A stretch of 64,000 nucleotides of DNA, from assembly GCF_000369525.1 (NCBI RefSeq), contig NZ_KB850071.1, forward strand, positions 133,032-197,031, in the 5' to 3' direction. This document shows positions 55,596 through 64,000 of the stretch, piece after piece (within the stretch, counting starts at the first letter, position 1; each line of letters starts with the position of its first letter). Both the position numbers and the translations under genes were made by a program. This DNA is from Acinetobacter higginsii. Lineage in GTDB: Bacteria > Pseudomonadota > Gammaproteobacteria > Pseudomonadales > Moraxellaceae. Below the pieces are notes generated by a model, which was given only the letters and a program-made list of their open reading frames with translations, had not been told where the DNA came from and ran no database searches.

Positions 55596-56336
55596 TTAAC
55601 CTTTGGAATTTTTTAACCATTTAATTTGCTGCTTAGTCAACTCTACTTTTTCTACCAATTCTGGTCGACGATCTAAAGTTCGTTGATAACGCTGCAAAAA
55701 ACGCCATTTCTCAATATTGGCATGATGTCCTGATTTAAGTACCTCAGGCACATCCAACCCTTCGAAACAGTCAGGCTTGGTATATTGTGGACAATCCAGT
55801 AAACCATCCACAAAAGAATCTTGTATCGCAGATTGCTCGTCAGACATGACATTTGGCAATCGACGAATAATACTATCGAGCAATACCATCGCAGGAAGTT
55901 CACCACCCGATAAGACGTAATCCCCAATTGACCATTCTTGATCAACATAATGCTGGATTAAACGCTCATCGACCCCTTCATAACGCCCACACAATACAAT
56001 CAAACCATCATAATCAACGAATTGTTGTACTGCCTGTTCATTTAAGGTTTTGCCTTGCGGTGACATATACACCACTGGCGCATGGACACAGCCTGCTTGC
56101 ATTGCAAGTTGTTTAGCATGGGTAATTGCTTGTGCCAAAGGCTCAGCCATCATCACCATACCCGGACCACCACCGAACGGACGTTCATCCACTCGTTTAT
56201 AGTTGCCCTCAGCAAAATCTCGTGGGTTAATGCAAGTCACTTGCACGATGTCACGCTTTGCTGCACGCCCGCTAATCCCGTGCGCTGTAATCGCTTCAAA
56301 CATTTCAGGAAACAATGTGATGACTGCAAAAAACAC
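55596..56336 (-). CDS. trmD: TrmD, tRNA (guanine-37-N1)-methyltransferase
   Basis: This 246-residue SPOUT enzyme methylates G37 next to the anticodon, preventing +1 frameshifts. The family strings [10 protein letters not shown] near residue 58, [11 protein letters not shown] near residue 115 and [11 protein letters not shown] near residue 137 form the SAM trefoil knot. It lies 45 bases after rimM. Confidence 0.96.
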   Translation of the reverse strand: MFFAVITLFPEMFEAITAHGISGRAAKRDIVQVTCINPRDFAEGNYKRVDERPFGGGPGMVMMAEPLAQAITHAKQLAMQAGCVHAPVVYMSPQGKTLNEQAVQQFVDYDGLIVLCGRYEGVDERLIQHYVDQEWSIGDYVLSGGELPAMVLLDSIIRRLPNVMSDEQSAIQDSFVDGLLDCPQYTKPDCFEGLDVPEVLKSGHHANIEKWRFLQRYQRTLDRRPELVEKVELTKQQIKWLKNSKG

Positions 56337-56381
56337 CGCAGACTCCTCTATTTTCCTGCTGCGCTACCTTCCCCGAAAGGA

Positions 56382-56930
56382 TTAGTAGTCTACGCCCCAA
56401 TTGACGTAAATACGACCAGCTTCAAGATCAACGCGTTGTACCACATCTTTATGCCAAGGAATCATTCGCTCTTCAGCATCAATGCTATCAGGCGTCGCTT
56501 TGACAACCATGACATCATTGGCACCAGTTTCAAACAGTTCGTAGATTTGACCGAGATTGACTTCTTGTTCTTCATCATCAAGACCTAACACCGTTAGACC
56601 TTTAAGATCAGACCAGTAGTACTCGTCTACATCTGCTTTTGGAAGCTGAGATTTGGCAATCCAGATATTTGCGCCAACTAAGTTTTCTGCACCCGTGCGA
56701 TCATTTACGCCTTTTAATGCAACAACCAAGCCTTTGCCATGTGGTTTCCAACGTTTTACATCAATAGTTTGCCAACCTGCCTTGGTTTCAATGTACCAAG
56801 GAAGGTAGTCAAACATATTGCTCATAGGTTCTGTATTAGAGTAAACCCAGAGCCACCCATTCAATCCATAAGCTGAACGTAACTGTCCAATCTGAATACG
56901 ATCTTCTGGCACATTCTGTGTCGATGTCAT
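56382..56930 (-). CDS. rimM: RimM, 16S rRNA processing protein
   Basis: This 182-residue maturation factor binds ribosomal protein S19 and helps assemble the 30S head. It has an N-terminal RimM domain opening with G-Q-L-R-S-A-Y-G-L-N-G-W and a PRC-barrel domain ending with M-I-P-W-H-K-D-V-V. It follows rpsP by 16 bases. Confidence 0.95.
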   Translation of the reverse strand: MTSTQNVPEDRIQIGQLRSAYGLNGWLWVYSNTEPMSNMFDYLPWYIETKAGWQTIDVKRWKPHGKGLVVALKGVNDRTGAENLVGANIWIAKSQLPKADVDEYYWSDLKGLTVLGLDDEEQEVNLGQIYELFETGANDVMVVKATPDSIDAEERMIPWHKDVVQRVDLEAGRIYVNWGVDY

Positions 56931-56946
56931 GGGCTACCTACTACAA

Positions 56947-57204
56947 TTATGCAGTAGTTGCAGCTTTTTTAGCTTGAGCAGCTAAAGAAGCAACGCGATC
57001 TGAAGGTTGAGCACCTTGAGCAACCCAGTGAGCAAAACGGTCAGCATCTAAACGAACTTTTTCAGCTTTACCTTGTGCAGTTGGGTTAAAGAAACCAATA
57101 CGCTCGATGAAACGACCATCACGTGCATTGCGGCTATCAGTTACAATGATTTGATAGAATGGACGTTTTTTTGCACCACCGCGCGCTAAACGAATAACAA
57201 CCAT
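56947..57204 (-). CDS. rpsP: RpsP, 30S ribosomal protein S16
   Basis: This 85-residue protein is needed for 30S assembly. It opens [17 protein letters not shown] and includes [13 protein letters not shown] start at this ATG because it matches the family; the frame runs 18 codons further upstream without support. It is the first gene of the rpsP-rimM-trmD-rplS operon, whose order is highly conserved. Confidence 0.97.
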   Translation of the reverse strand: MVVIRLARGGAKKRPFYQIIVTDSRNARDGRFIERIGFFNPTAQGKAEKVRLDADRFAHWVAQGAQPSDRVASLAAQAKKAATTA

Positions 57205-57284
57205 GAGAACAACCTTATAATTTTTACGGATTATCCCTGCGCCGACCATCGGCAACACTTCAAACCCCTTTCATAGAGGGCGAT

Positions 57285-57313
57285 ATTCTACGTTATATTT
57301 GCTTTGAAAGAAA
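57285..57313 (-). promoter_or_regulatory. promoter of the rpsP operon
   Basis: TTTCTT and TAGAAT are separated by 17 bases on the minus strand, leaving a leader of roughly 75 bases before rpsP. Confidence 0.5.
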
Positions 57314-57327
57314 GATTAAATTTTGGG

Positions 57328-57336
57328 TTATCCACA
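57328..57336 (+). promoter_or_regulatory. perfect DnaA-box match upstream of the rpsP promoter
   Basis: TTATCCACA lies in the 163-base pilE-rpsP gap, just upstream of the predicted rpsP -35 element. Confidence 0.45.
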
Positions 57337-57367
57337 GCTCTGAATTTAATTTATAAAATCTGCTGAG

Positions 57368-57940
57368 TTACCAGTCTTCAGTCTCATTGCCACAGCTTGA
57401 TGTCGTGATATTTGCAGCCGTTTTGGTCTTACACTTAAGACCTGTGCTGGTTAATAACAAGGAATAATTCCTCGGACTTTGACTCACGGCTTTTAATGAC
57501 CACGCCTGAGTATTGACCGTTAAGCTTAATGTGAATTTTTGGTTAGCACTCGTTGCTGTCAAAGGTAGAAGCAAGGTGGTGTTGGTCGCGCTAGGTACGG
57601 AATAGTAAGCACCTTGATTCGTCGCAGTTCCTTTCAGCACAAAACCATCATAACTAAAATTGCGTGCCCGATGTTTTTCCAAAAGCTCAGCAACTTTGAG
57701 CATTTCTTGCTGTGCTGTAGATAAATCTGCACGGCGGATATAGGTGTCATAGCTCGGAATCGCGATCGCAGCAATAATTGCCACGATTGCAACCGTAATC
57801 ATTAGTTCAATCAAAGTAAAGCCTGTGCAAGGTTTCGTTGCACAACAACGAGCGCTAGGTCGGAAATGGTAAGAAACACGAGGTCTTATCACTTCCGAAG
57901 CCACACATCGACATAACTGCATTTTATTCATTACGTTCAT
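57368..57940 (-). CDS. pilE: PilE-type type IV pilin with unusually long Cys-rich leader
   Basis: This 190-residue minor pilin-like protein has the class III prepilin motif G40 | F41-T-L-I-E-L, with the conserved Glu at +5 and a hydrophobic N-terminal helix to about residue 65. A C-terminal Cys pair could form the D-loop disulfide. The leader of up to 40 residues has five cysteines and four basic Arg clusters; normal type IVa leaders are about 5-10 residues. Met codons at 1, 4 and 7 are all possible starts, the first overlapping the pilY1 stop by 17 bases. It is the last gene of the pilus operon. Natural transformation pilins such as ComE/ComF are relatives in Acinetobacter. Confidence 0.85.
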   Translation of the reverse strand: MNVMNKMQLCRCVASEVIRPRVSYHFRPSARCCATKPCTGFTLIELMITVAIVAIIAAIAIPSYDTYIRRADLSTAQQEMLKVAELLEKHRARNFSYDGFVLKGTATNQGAYYSVPSATNTTLLLPLTATSANQKFTLSLTVNTQAWSLKAVSQSPRNYSLLLTSTGLKCKTKTAANITTSSCGNETEDW

Positions 57941-60900
57941 ACCAAGTGAGTGGCACTAATTGACGACGCATGGTATTCATTGGAAGTTTACTATTCCCAA
58001 TTTTATCTTTTGCATTTGGATTCAGTAACTGACGTGTCAGACCATTTTTGTCACTTAAACCAATTCCAGCACCCACCATTGAATCCACAATCCCATGCCC
58101 TGCGCCAAAGCTCATAGTGATGTCTTTGACGTCTTGTTCACAGACACCAAACGGTAAGCAGAAACGTTGAACTGTAGTTGCGCCATTGGCCTGAATTTTA
58201 CAACCATTGCCTATAGTTGTATTAGGATTATAAACACTGGCATAAAGGCTCTTATTCATCACCACCATTTCGCTTAAGACCTTACTCCCCGTTTGATTGG
58301 TAAGACTCACTTCATTACCTTGTGCATCAAGCTCTTTTCCAACCACGGTATTGGCCTGTGCATACCAACCATTTGGCAGCATCGCTTTGACTTGTACTAG
58401 ATTCTTCCCTTTCAAATCACTCCCAGTCAGCATTGCTTTAAGATCAGTTGGTAAAAGTTTAGGTGTGCTATTCCCCGTAGCGATGAAATTTTTGCGCACG
58501 ACATCCTGATCAAAGAGATTATAAATCGTACTACTTGAAGTCTTATCACTATAAGGTAGGCTACGATTTCCTGATGCAATACTCACCACGGCAAGCGGTT
58601 GTTCATAGCCATAAACACTAAAGTTTGGTGCTTCATAGAAGCGGCTTGTACCATCTTTAAACAGCACACTATAAGCACCACAACTACCAGCTTTTGTACC
58701 AAAGTCCTTACTTAAATCAACCCGCCAGACTTGGCCACCAAGGTCACCAAAGTAAAGGTGATCTGTAAGGCCATCCCCATCGCGATCAACCGCATTGATA
58801 CGGCTGACAACGCTGTATAGATCTTTCATCTTCAATCCATAGCTTGCATCATCTGGATTGCATGAAGTACTTTGACTATCTCCACCCGCATACCAAATTA
58901 AATCGCCATTATCGGCATCAAACATATACACCATACGGCCTTTGGTTGCCGTGGTAATCGTTGGAACGACTTTTTCATATTCCATATCATAACCACCACC
59001 CACCAGCATCACACGTTTTGCTGCACCTTTATACATAATGGTAGTGATCGTCGGTTTAGACCAACTTTGTCCCATGGATGCCAAGGCAGTATTAATAGTG
59101 GTTTTATAACTTCCATTCGTTTGTAGACTGATAATACGGTTATTATCTGGATCGATATGGAATTTGAGTTTTGGCTGGGTGATATCACTTAGATCCAAGG
59201 CATAATAACTACGCCCTCCCATACGTAAACCGCCATAGGCCATTTGCTTACCTTTCGCGAGAACCTTACTGTCTTTTTTAATTTCACCAACCGTTGCAAT
59301 GACCTCACTACTGGTACTACCGCTACTCACTGCTTTCATGCCATAGACATATTCGCTATACATCGTCCATGCACCATCAATTCCATAGGCCATATTGGCT
59401 TTTACACCCGATGGTTTTTCCAAAAATGCTTTACTTTGTTGCGTATTTTCCAACATCTCATTCGGTACAAAGGCAAACATTTCCTCACCAGTTTTGGCAT
59501 CAACCACATGTAAAAGACCTTGAGTGGTGCCAAACAACATATAGTCTTTGCGTTCTTTCACACTATTGTCTGTATTAAAAACGGCTTCCTGAGTCAATTT
59601 AATCGGAGTTGAATGTAGATTCATGCCCACTTGCCAATTAGTACGGTTTGTCTCAGTCAAATCAGCAGTTGTTGCGGCATTGCCTACGTTATAGCCCAAC
59701 AAATTCATCAACAAATAGCCTTTCGTATCTGTCTGTGCTGTTGTTCCAGAACCACATTGAATATCTAGATATTTCTTATCAATCGTTTTCAGACCTCCCA
59801 CTTCAGTGAATTGATACGTTGTCGTATTTTCGATTTGCTGGCAATCACGATTAATTAGTATTTTACGTTCTGTAATAATGGGTTTAGTTGGATCTGAATT
59901 ATCCGTCTTATTTTTTAAATTTTTAAGTTTGGCCAGTACCCCTCCCTTATTCCAGTCTTGTACATCGTAGCTTGTTGAGCTGGTATCCCATGCGTCTTTG
60001 AGCTTATTAATCGAATTATCAGTTTCTACATAATACTTTTTAAAGTTCCCAAACCAACTGGCTTTTTCCGTTGGCTCAAACATACTTTTATAGACTTCAT
60101 TACTCATCCGATACGGTGTAAGCGGATCTTCAGGTAGTGTTTGTAAACCAATTGGGTCGCCATCTGTTACCCCTAAATCATCATGAAAATCCTTGATACT
60201 TTGCGCGATATTTTGGCTATTCGCAGCGTTATACCAACCACCACCGCCGATCACGCCCCAACGTGCCATATTTTTAATATCTTCTGGATTTCTTGGTAAT
60301 AAACGGTCTAACAGACTGGTAATCCCTGTGGTTAAACCACTGCCGATCAAACTATTCGGCAATAAACCATCTAAAAGTGCTCCCGTGGCGCCCAGTAAAT
60401 CACGCACTGCTTTCGGTACAATACCTGTTAACAGTTGATCCTGTGCCACATTGGTACTTGAGATTTGGGTTAAGCCTTTGGTATCCGTGCTATTTTCCTG
60501 TCCTGCAATATAACTTGGCAATTGTAAAAATGAGCGATCCAAACCAATCACGGCGGTTTTAATTGGATTAGTTTTTAATGCCCGAATATCCCGAGCATAG
60601 GCACCAATACACTGCCATGTTGCAAAATCAGTATTATCATTTGAGTTTTTATTATTTCCTAAAGTCGTGGCTTTTAGCTCTGTTGAATTACATCTAAATC
60701 CCCAATTATCATTCAAACGTCCATCTTTATATTGCACACTTAAAGCCTGACTATTATCCAAGGAACGCGCCATCAAGCGCTCCATCGCAACTTTAGTCGC
60801 ATCAGATTGACTACCTTGAGGTTGCAATAAAGAGTCTGTTAAAGTCGGGGCAATGGTTGGTACTCCACCTGCAATCACCATTAATCCATTGGCATCACAT

Positions 60901-62426
60901 TGCGGCGCGGTTGATGGTGCTTGATAAAAATTACCATTACTTTTAATCAGTGGATTAATACTACTATTATTATTTTGGCTGTCACTAAAACCACTATATT
61001 TGGCATCTACATCAGCACGATATTCATAGAAAATTTCTTGCTTACCCACTTGCAAAACACCTAACAAGTTTAATAAATTCCCATCAACTTTTTTATAGCC
61101 ATTGGTATTTAGCAGACCAGCATATTTCCAATCAGCACAAGTCATACCATCGGCTTTCCAAGTCTTACATTCATAATCAGTCCATAATAATGGTGCGCCA
61201 AATAACCCTAATAAAGCATTACGTTTAGCATATTGTCTTGCACCTGTCCCCTTGGTGGTATTCCCCAACAAGTAGGCGCCTGTTTCAGCATAGGTACTTG
61301 CCATTGGATTATTACCACCAAGTCCCAACATGGTCAGTACATCATTTAAGGCATTATTGGTATTTTCCAAATTCAATAATTCACTCACCGCATCAAGTGG
61401 GTTACTTAAAATTTTCCCTAGGGTGGCAACCACATCATTCAACAAACCAGTGACTAGCTTCGGTGCAATCGAGAGTAAGCTTTGCAAATTGAACTCACCT
61501 TTTGAATCCATATTTGAGCTAGCGATATAGTCAATCATATGCTGGCGATGCGTTTTCGTTTTCCCGTTATACAAATAAGTATCACTAAGTAATTTGGGTT
61601 CAAATACAATTGCACCAGCACGATCATTCACGGTTTGGTTATAAGGTGAAATAGATAACCCGACCATGGTGCTATCAGGAATTTGATCAATATCAGGCAG
61701 ACCAGCCTCCCCCTTTTTACCTTTCAAGACATCGGTGAGCGCCATACGGACACGTGAATTTTTATCATAGCAGCGATAAATTCCTACCGTAGATGAATTG
61801 GTAATCGATTTAAGCAAACTAATATCAATCAGCGGATCACAAGTTTCACGGATATATTGTTCAGCAGATAACCCAGTTTTCACCCCCAATAAACCATTGA
61901 GTAAGTTATCCAGTAACTTAACCGTTGCATCCGTAGTAACTACCGTACACGACTGACGTGGGAATGGATAAGCCGTACTCGGCTGCTCTGTTTTAATCTC
62001 TGCAATGGAATCTAGTATTCCTTGGCCTTGTCCATTACCAAGTAACCCTTTCAAGATCAACTGATTCACTAAATCAGTTGCCTCTTTAGTTACATTGATC
62101 AGATCGGTTTGACCTGCGACTTTAATCCCCAAATTCAAACCATTTTTGCCTAGTACATCGGTAACCCCTTGATCGATACATAAGGGATAATCTTTCACCA
62201 AGTCCAAAAGACCTGCACCGCCCATACTGCGAGACTGATCAACCATCAACATGAGACGTTTTTTATTGCCTGCTGCTGGTTGGTAAATCTCAATATCACT
62301 GGCAGTTGCGACAGATGAAAAAATCAAAAAGCTAGATGCGATCGTACAACTCAACAATAATGCTTTGGTTCTGTGTTCTTGTGGATGCTCATGTTTAAAC
62401 TGTTTTTTTATCTTATTATTATTCAT
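57924..62426 (-). CDS. pilY1: PilY1-like pilus tip adhesin/assembly protein
   Basis: This 1500-residue secreted protein has a signal peptide ending near residue 42, then a von Willebrand A-like start with the metal motif D63-Q-S-R-S. The middle is long and specific to this lineage. The C-terminal third is the PilY1 beta-propeller, including D1214-R-D-G-D-G-L-T-D, a calcium-binding loop like the one that controls pilus retraction in Pseudomonas, followed by L-Y-F-G-D-L-G-G-Q-V-W-R-V-D. In Acinetobacter baylyi the corresponding protein is ComC. AAGGGAGAAAGG precedes the ATG. It sits between pilX and pilE. Confidence 0.93.
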   Translation of the reverse strand: MNNNKIKKQFKHEHPQEHRTKALLLSCTIASSFLIFSSVATASDIEIYQPAAGNKKRLMLMVDQSRSMGGAGLLDLVKDYPLCIDQGVTDVLGKNGLNLGIKVAGQTDLINVTKEATDLVNQLILKGLLGNGQGQGILDSIAEIKTEQPSTAYPFPRQSCTVVTTDATVKLLDNLLNGLLGVKTGLSAEQYIRETCDPLIDISLLKSITNSSTVGIYRCYDKNSRVRMALTDVLKGKKGEAGLPDIDQIPDSTMVGLSISPYNQTVNDRAGAIVFEPKLLSDTYLYNGKTKTHRQHMIDYIASSNMDSKGEFNLQSLLSIAPKLVTGLLNDVVATLGKILSNPLDAVSELLNLENTNNALNDVLTMLGLGGNNPMASTYAETGAYLLGNTTKGTGARQYAKRNALLGLFGAPLLWTDYECKTWKADGMTCADWKYAGLLNTNGYKKVDGNLLNLLGVLQVGKQEIFYEYRADVDAKYSGFSDSQNNNSSINPLIKSNGNFYQAPSTAPQCDANGLMVIAGGVPTIAPTLTDSLLQPQGSQSDATKVAMERLMARSLDNSQALSVQYKDGRLNDNWGFRCNSTELKATTLGNNKNSNDNTDFATWQCIGAYARDIRALKTNPIKTAVIGLDRSFLQLPSYIAGQENSTDTKGLTQISSTNVAQDQLLTGIVPKAVRDLLGATGALLDGLLPNSLIGSGLTTGITSLLDRLLPRNPEDIKNMARWGVIGGGGWYNAANSQNIAQSIKDFHDDLGVTDGDPIGLQTLPEDPLTPYRMSNEVYKSMFEPTEKASWFGNFKKYYVETDNSINKLKDAWDTSSTSYDVQDWNKGGVLAKLKNLKNKTDNSDPTKPIITERKILINRDCQQIENTTTYQFTEVGGLKTIDKKYLDIQCGSGTTAQTDTKGYLLMNLLGYNVGNAATTADLTETNRTNWQVGMNLHSTPIKLTQEAVFNTDNSVKERKDYMLFGTTQGLLHVVDAKTGEEMFAFVPNEMLENTQQSKAFLEKPSGVKANMAYGIDGAWTMYSEYVYGMKAVSSGSTSSEVIATVGEIKKDSKVLAKGKQMAYGGLRMGGRSYYALDLSDITQPKLKFHIDPDNNRIISLQTNGSYKTTINTALASMGQSWSKPTITTIMYKGAAKRVMLVGGGYDMEYEKVVPTITTATKGRMVYMFDADNGDLIWYAGGDSQSTSCNPDDASYGLKMKDLYSVVSRINAVDRDGDGLTDHLYFGDLGGQVWRVDLSKDFGTKAGSCGAYSVLFKDGTSRFYEAPNFSVYGYEQPLAVVSIASGNRSLPYSDKTSSSTIYNLFDQDVVRKNFIATGNSTPKLLPTDLKAMLTGSDLKGKNLVQVKAMLPNGWYAQANTVVGKELDAQGNEVSLTNQTGSKVLSEMVVMNKSLYASVYNPNTTIGNGCKIQANGATTVQRFCLPFGVCEQDVKDITMSFGAGHGIVDSMVGAGIGLSDKNGLTRQLLNPNAKDKIGNSKLPMNTMRRQLVPLTWYERNE

Positions 62427-62438
62427 GACCTTTCTCCC

Positions 62439-63191
62439 TTATGAACTCGAAGGTTCAAAGTCAGACAAGAAACGATATTCTGCGACTTGTATGTTATATA
62501 TCGGTTTTTCTGTATTTTGTTTTAAGCAGGTCGCAACATCATTTGCGCCGTTGTTATCGATACTTTTGGTTAAACAGCCCTTTTTAATATCGTTATCTGC
62601 TGTAAACAGAGCATCGGAGGTGAGTAAGCCCTGCATGACAGATACAACATAGACACGTAAGCGAATATTATTTTCAGTTTTTGCACCCAACACCTCTGTC
62701 CCACGCGACAAATCTGCAAAAGGGACTGTAGATCCGATTTCTCTTTTAATATAAACCTGTGTAACCACTTGCTTACGACCACTCGACTGAGATGCTGTAT
62801 CATTCGTGGCATTGTTAGGATCAACTTTACAAGCACCGCTATTGCTTGACATCGGCTCAAAAGTTGTACTATTCAATCGGTAAGCCGCTTTACTTAATGC
62901 AAATGGTTCTGAACCTGAAAAACAAAACACCAGTTCCGCATTTTTGTTATTTTCATTTTTAAAGAACCCAACAACACCATTGGCCGAAGCCAAATTCTGC
63001 TGCGTATTTGGATCTTGAAAATACATCAGTGCAGCATCTGCATTTTGCGCCAATAGCGTTTGTATTTGATGATTACTCACCAACTTGAGTGAACTGATAC
63101 TTTGACGGATTGCCAATGTCCCCACAATCGTGATCATGAGTACGATCATCAATACAACGATCAATGTTGAACCGCGTTGAGCATATCTCAT
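62439..63191 (-). CDS. pilX: PilX-like minor pilin assembly protein
   Basis: This 250-residue protein starts M-R-Y-A-Q-R-G | S-T-L-I-V-V-L, a short prepilin leader with the PilX pattern in which Ser replaces Phe at +1 and the +5 Glu is absent. A hydrophobic helix follows and then a soluble domain with paired cysteines near the end. Its start overlaps the pilW stop as ATGA, so translation is coupled. It probably forms part of the minor-pilin tip complex with PilW, PilV and PilY1. Confidence 0.85.
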   Translation of the reverse strand: MRYAQRGSTLIVVLMIVLMITIVGTLAIRQSISSLKLVSNHQIQTLLAQNADAALMYFQDPNTQQNLASANGVVGFFKNENNKNAELVFCFSGSEPFALSKAAYRLNSTTFEPMSSNSGACKVDPNNATNDTASQSSGRKQVVTQVYIKREIGSTVPFADLSRGTEVLGAKTENNIRLRVYVVSVMQGLLTSDALFTADNDIKKGCLTKSIDNNGANDVATCLKQNTEKPIYNIQVAEYRFLSDFEPSSS

Positions 63192-64000
63192 GTGCCAGCC
63201 CCCCCATTTGTGCAACTTGTGCTTTTAGTACTGTCACAGCCTTCTGAAACCCACCCCATCGCATTTCTTAAAGCAATCGTTTGATCAACGACCTGTCGTA
63301 AATAATTATCCTGAGAAGCTGGCGTGAGATTGACTTTTGTTCCAAGAATCTGAAATGGCTCTTTATTTCTTTGTTTAATGACTGACTGATTGCCGGTTTT
63401 ATCATCAGAGCGAACTAAAACGCCAATTTGAATCGCATGGACATAAGGACGAACCGTCTGTGTTACTCCATCTACATTCTTTTTGGCGGCCGTCAAGGCC
63501 ATATAGTTTTTAACATCCGTATAGGCCAACATGCTGTTCGCACTGTTGAGATCTCCATCCATATATCCCAAACGAATTTGGAAAAGATCCACATTCGGCA
63601 AAATCACCTGACTTGTACTCCAAGCGAGCTTCAAACGGTCTGTTGCGGTTTTGCTATCAAGTACTGCTTGCGTATATTGTGCAGCCTGACAACGTAAAGA
63701 TTGACGTGCATCCGTTGAAGTCGAACCCACATAGTAGCGCTGTACCACAAAAGTTCCGCTTGCAACATCCTGTCCCGAGCAATCAATCCCACCTTGAGGT
63801 GCCTGATAGCGAATCAGCAATTGGTCATTGGTTAGTCCAGTAACATTGGCATTGCCAAAACTAGCAATCTGATTATTCGAGAAACAATCCGTACAATTCA
63901 GGTCAATTTTTTCACCCACATTATTCGAGCTGAGTAAAATACCCGCATAAGCTGTTTGGTCATTAATCGCGGGAACTGGAGAGCTTAAGTTTGCTTTGCG
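63188..64000 (-). CDS. pilW: PilW-like minor pilin assembly protein (partial, N-terminus outside window)
   Basis: The frame is open to the right edge; 270 residues of the C-terminal part are visible. The segment N-D-Q-T-A-Y-A-G-I-L-L-S-S and the paired cysteines in C-T-D-C-F, with a later D-G-D-L-N-S and V-R-P-Y-V-H-A-I-Q-I-G-V-L-V-R, fit the PilW soluble domain. It ends with a Cys-rich tail near S-C-T-N-G-G-A-G-T. It is the upstream gene of the pilX-pilY1-pilE group. The prepilin leader itself is not visible. Confidence 0.82.
   Translation of the reverse strand, partial: RKANLSSPVPAINDQTAYAGILLSSNNVGEKIDLNCTDCFSNNQIASFGNANVTGLTNDQLLIRYQAPQGGIDCSGQDVASGTFVVQRYYVGSTSTDARQSLRCQAAQYTQAVLDSKTATDRLKLAWSTSQVILPNVDLFQIRLGYMDGDLNSANSMLAYTDVKNYMALTAAKKNVDGVTQTVRPYVHAIQIGVLVRSDDKTGNQSVIKQRNKEPFQILGTKVNLTPASQDNYLRQVVDQTIALRNAMGWVSEGCDSTKSTSCTNGGAGT

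Noticed and set aside
39701..57336. DnaA boxes as a replication origin
   Set aside because: The sites are kilobases apart, no AT-rich unwinding element or cluster is seen, and dnaA, dnaN and recF are absent.
58297..61530. Several 60-90-residue plus-strand frames within pilY1
   Set aside because: All lie antisense to an intact coding region, lack ribosome binding sites and look random in composition.

Overview
The window is a stretch of ordinary gamma-proteobacterial chromosome that I assign to the genus Acinetobacter. The grounds are AT-leaning coding sequence, a CraA-type MdfA-family efflux pump, and the arrangement of housekeeping genes and many small secreted proteins and lipoproteins. 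The species cannot be fixed by reading alone. I see no rRNA, tRNA, insertion sequence, prophage or CRISPR array.

Layout. From 1 to 2745 the minus strand carries the mlaFEDC phospholipid-trafficking operon, with mlaC cut by the left edge. A DEAD-box RNA helicase with an unusually repetitive RGG/RPRR-like tail follows (3153-5111). Its long leader holds a candidate small upstream reading frame. Then come suhB, dxs, ribA, hemF, a GNAT/MocR divergent pair and aroE, a mix of isoprenoid, riboflavin, haem and aromatic biosynthesis. From 13.7 to 23.4 kb lie a large unknown lipoprotein, an acyl-CoA dehydrogenase, an NlpE-like lipoprotein, a PspC-domain protein, an HPP-CBS membrane protein, an LprI-like protein and a radical-SAM/DUF4130 DNA-repair pair. 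glyQS (23.6-26.7 kb) is followed by a very AT-rich gene with an Apea-like HEPN ribonuclease signature (26784-28070), the most plausible anti-phage element here.

From 28 to 48 kb the content is mostly envelope and accessory. It includes two LEA-like amphipathic periplasmic proteins, a secreted subtilase, several lipoproteins, an alpha/beta-hydrolase-like protein, two methyltransferases, an orphan ParA, an AI-2E-family permease, a lipoprotein SodC, a YccS-type FUSC transporter, CraA, a DUF4349 lipoprotein, an mdaB-ygiN-type quinone pair and an RlaP-like nucleotidyltransferase. At 48.3-51.3 kb a D-2-hydroxyglutarate dehydrogenase homologue diverges from serA, a pair known to be functionally coupled in pseudomonads. 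Two tandem EamA exporters and a TSUP permease follow.

The right part (54-64 kb), all on the minus strand, has truB, the conserved rpsP-rimM-trmD-rplS operon and a type IV pilus minor-pilin operon pilW-pilX-pilY1-pilE, with pilW cut by the right edge. The pilE product has an odd, long, cysteine-rich prepilin leader. Matches to the DnaA-box consensus TTATNCACA occur in four intergenic gaps (39.7, 43.6, 49.9 and 57.3 kb), one of them as an inverted pair. Most genes end in clear intrinsic terminators, several shared between convergent genes.
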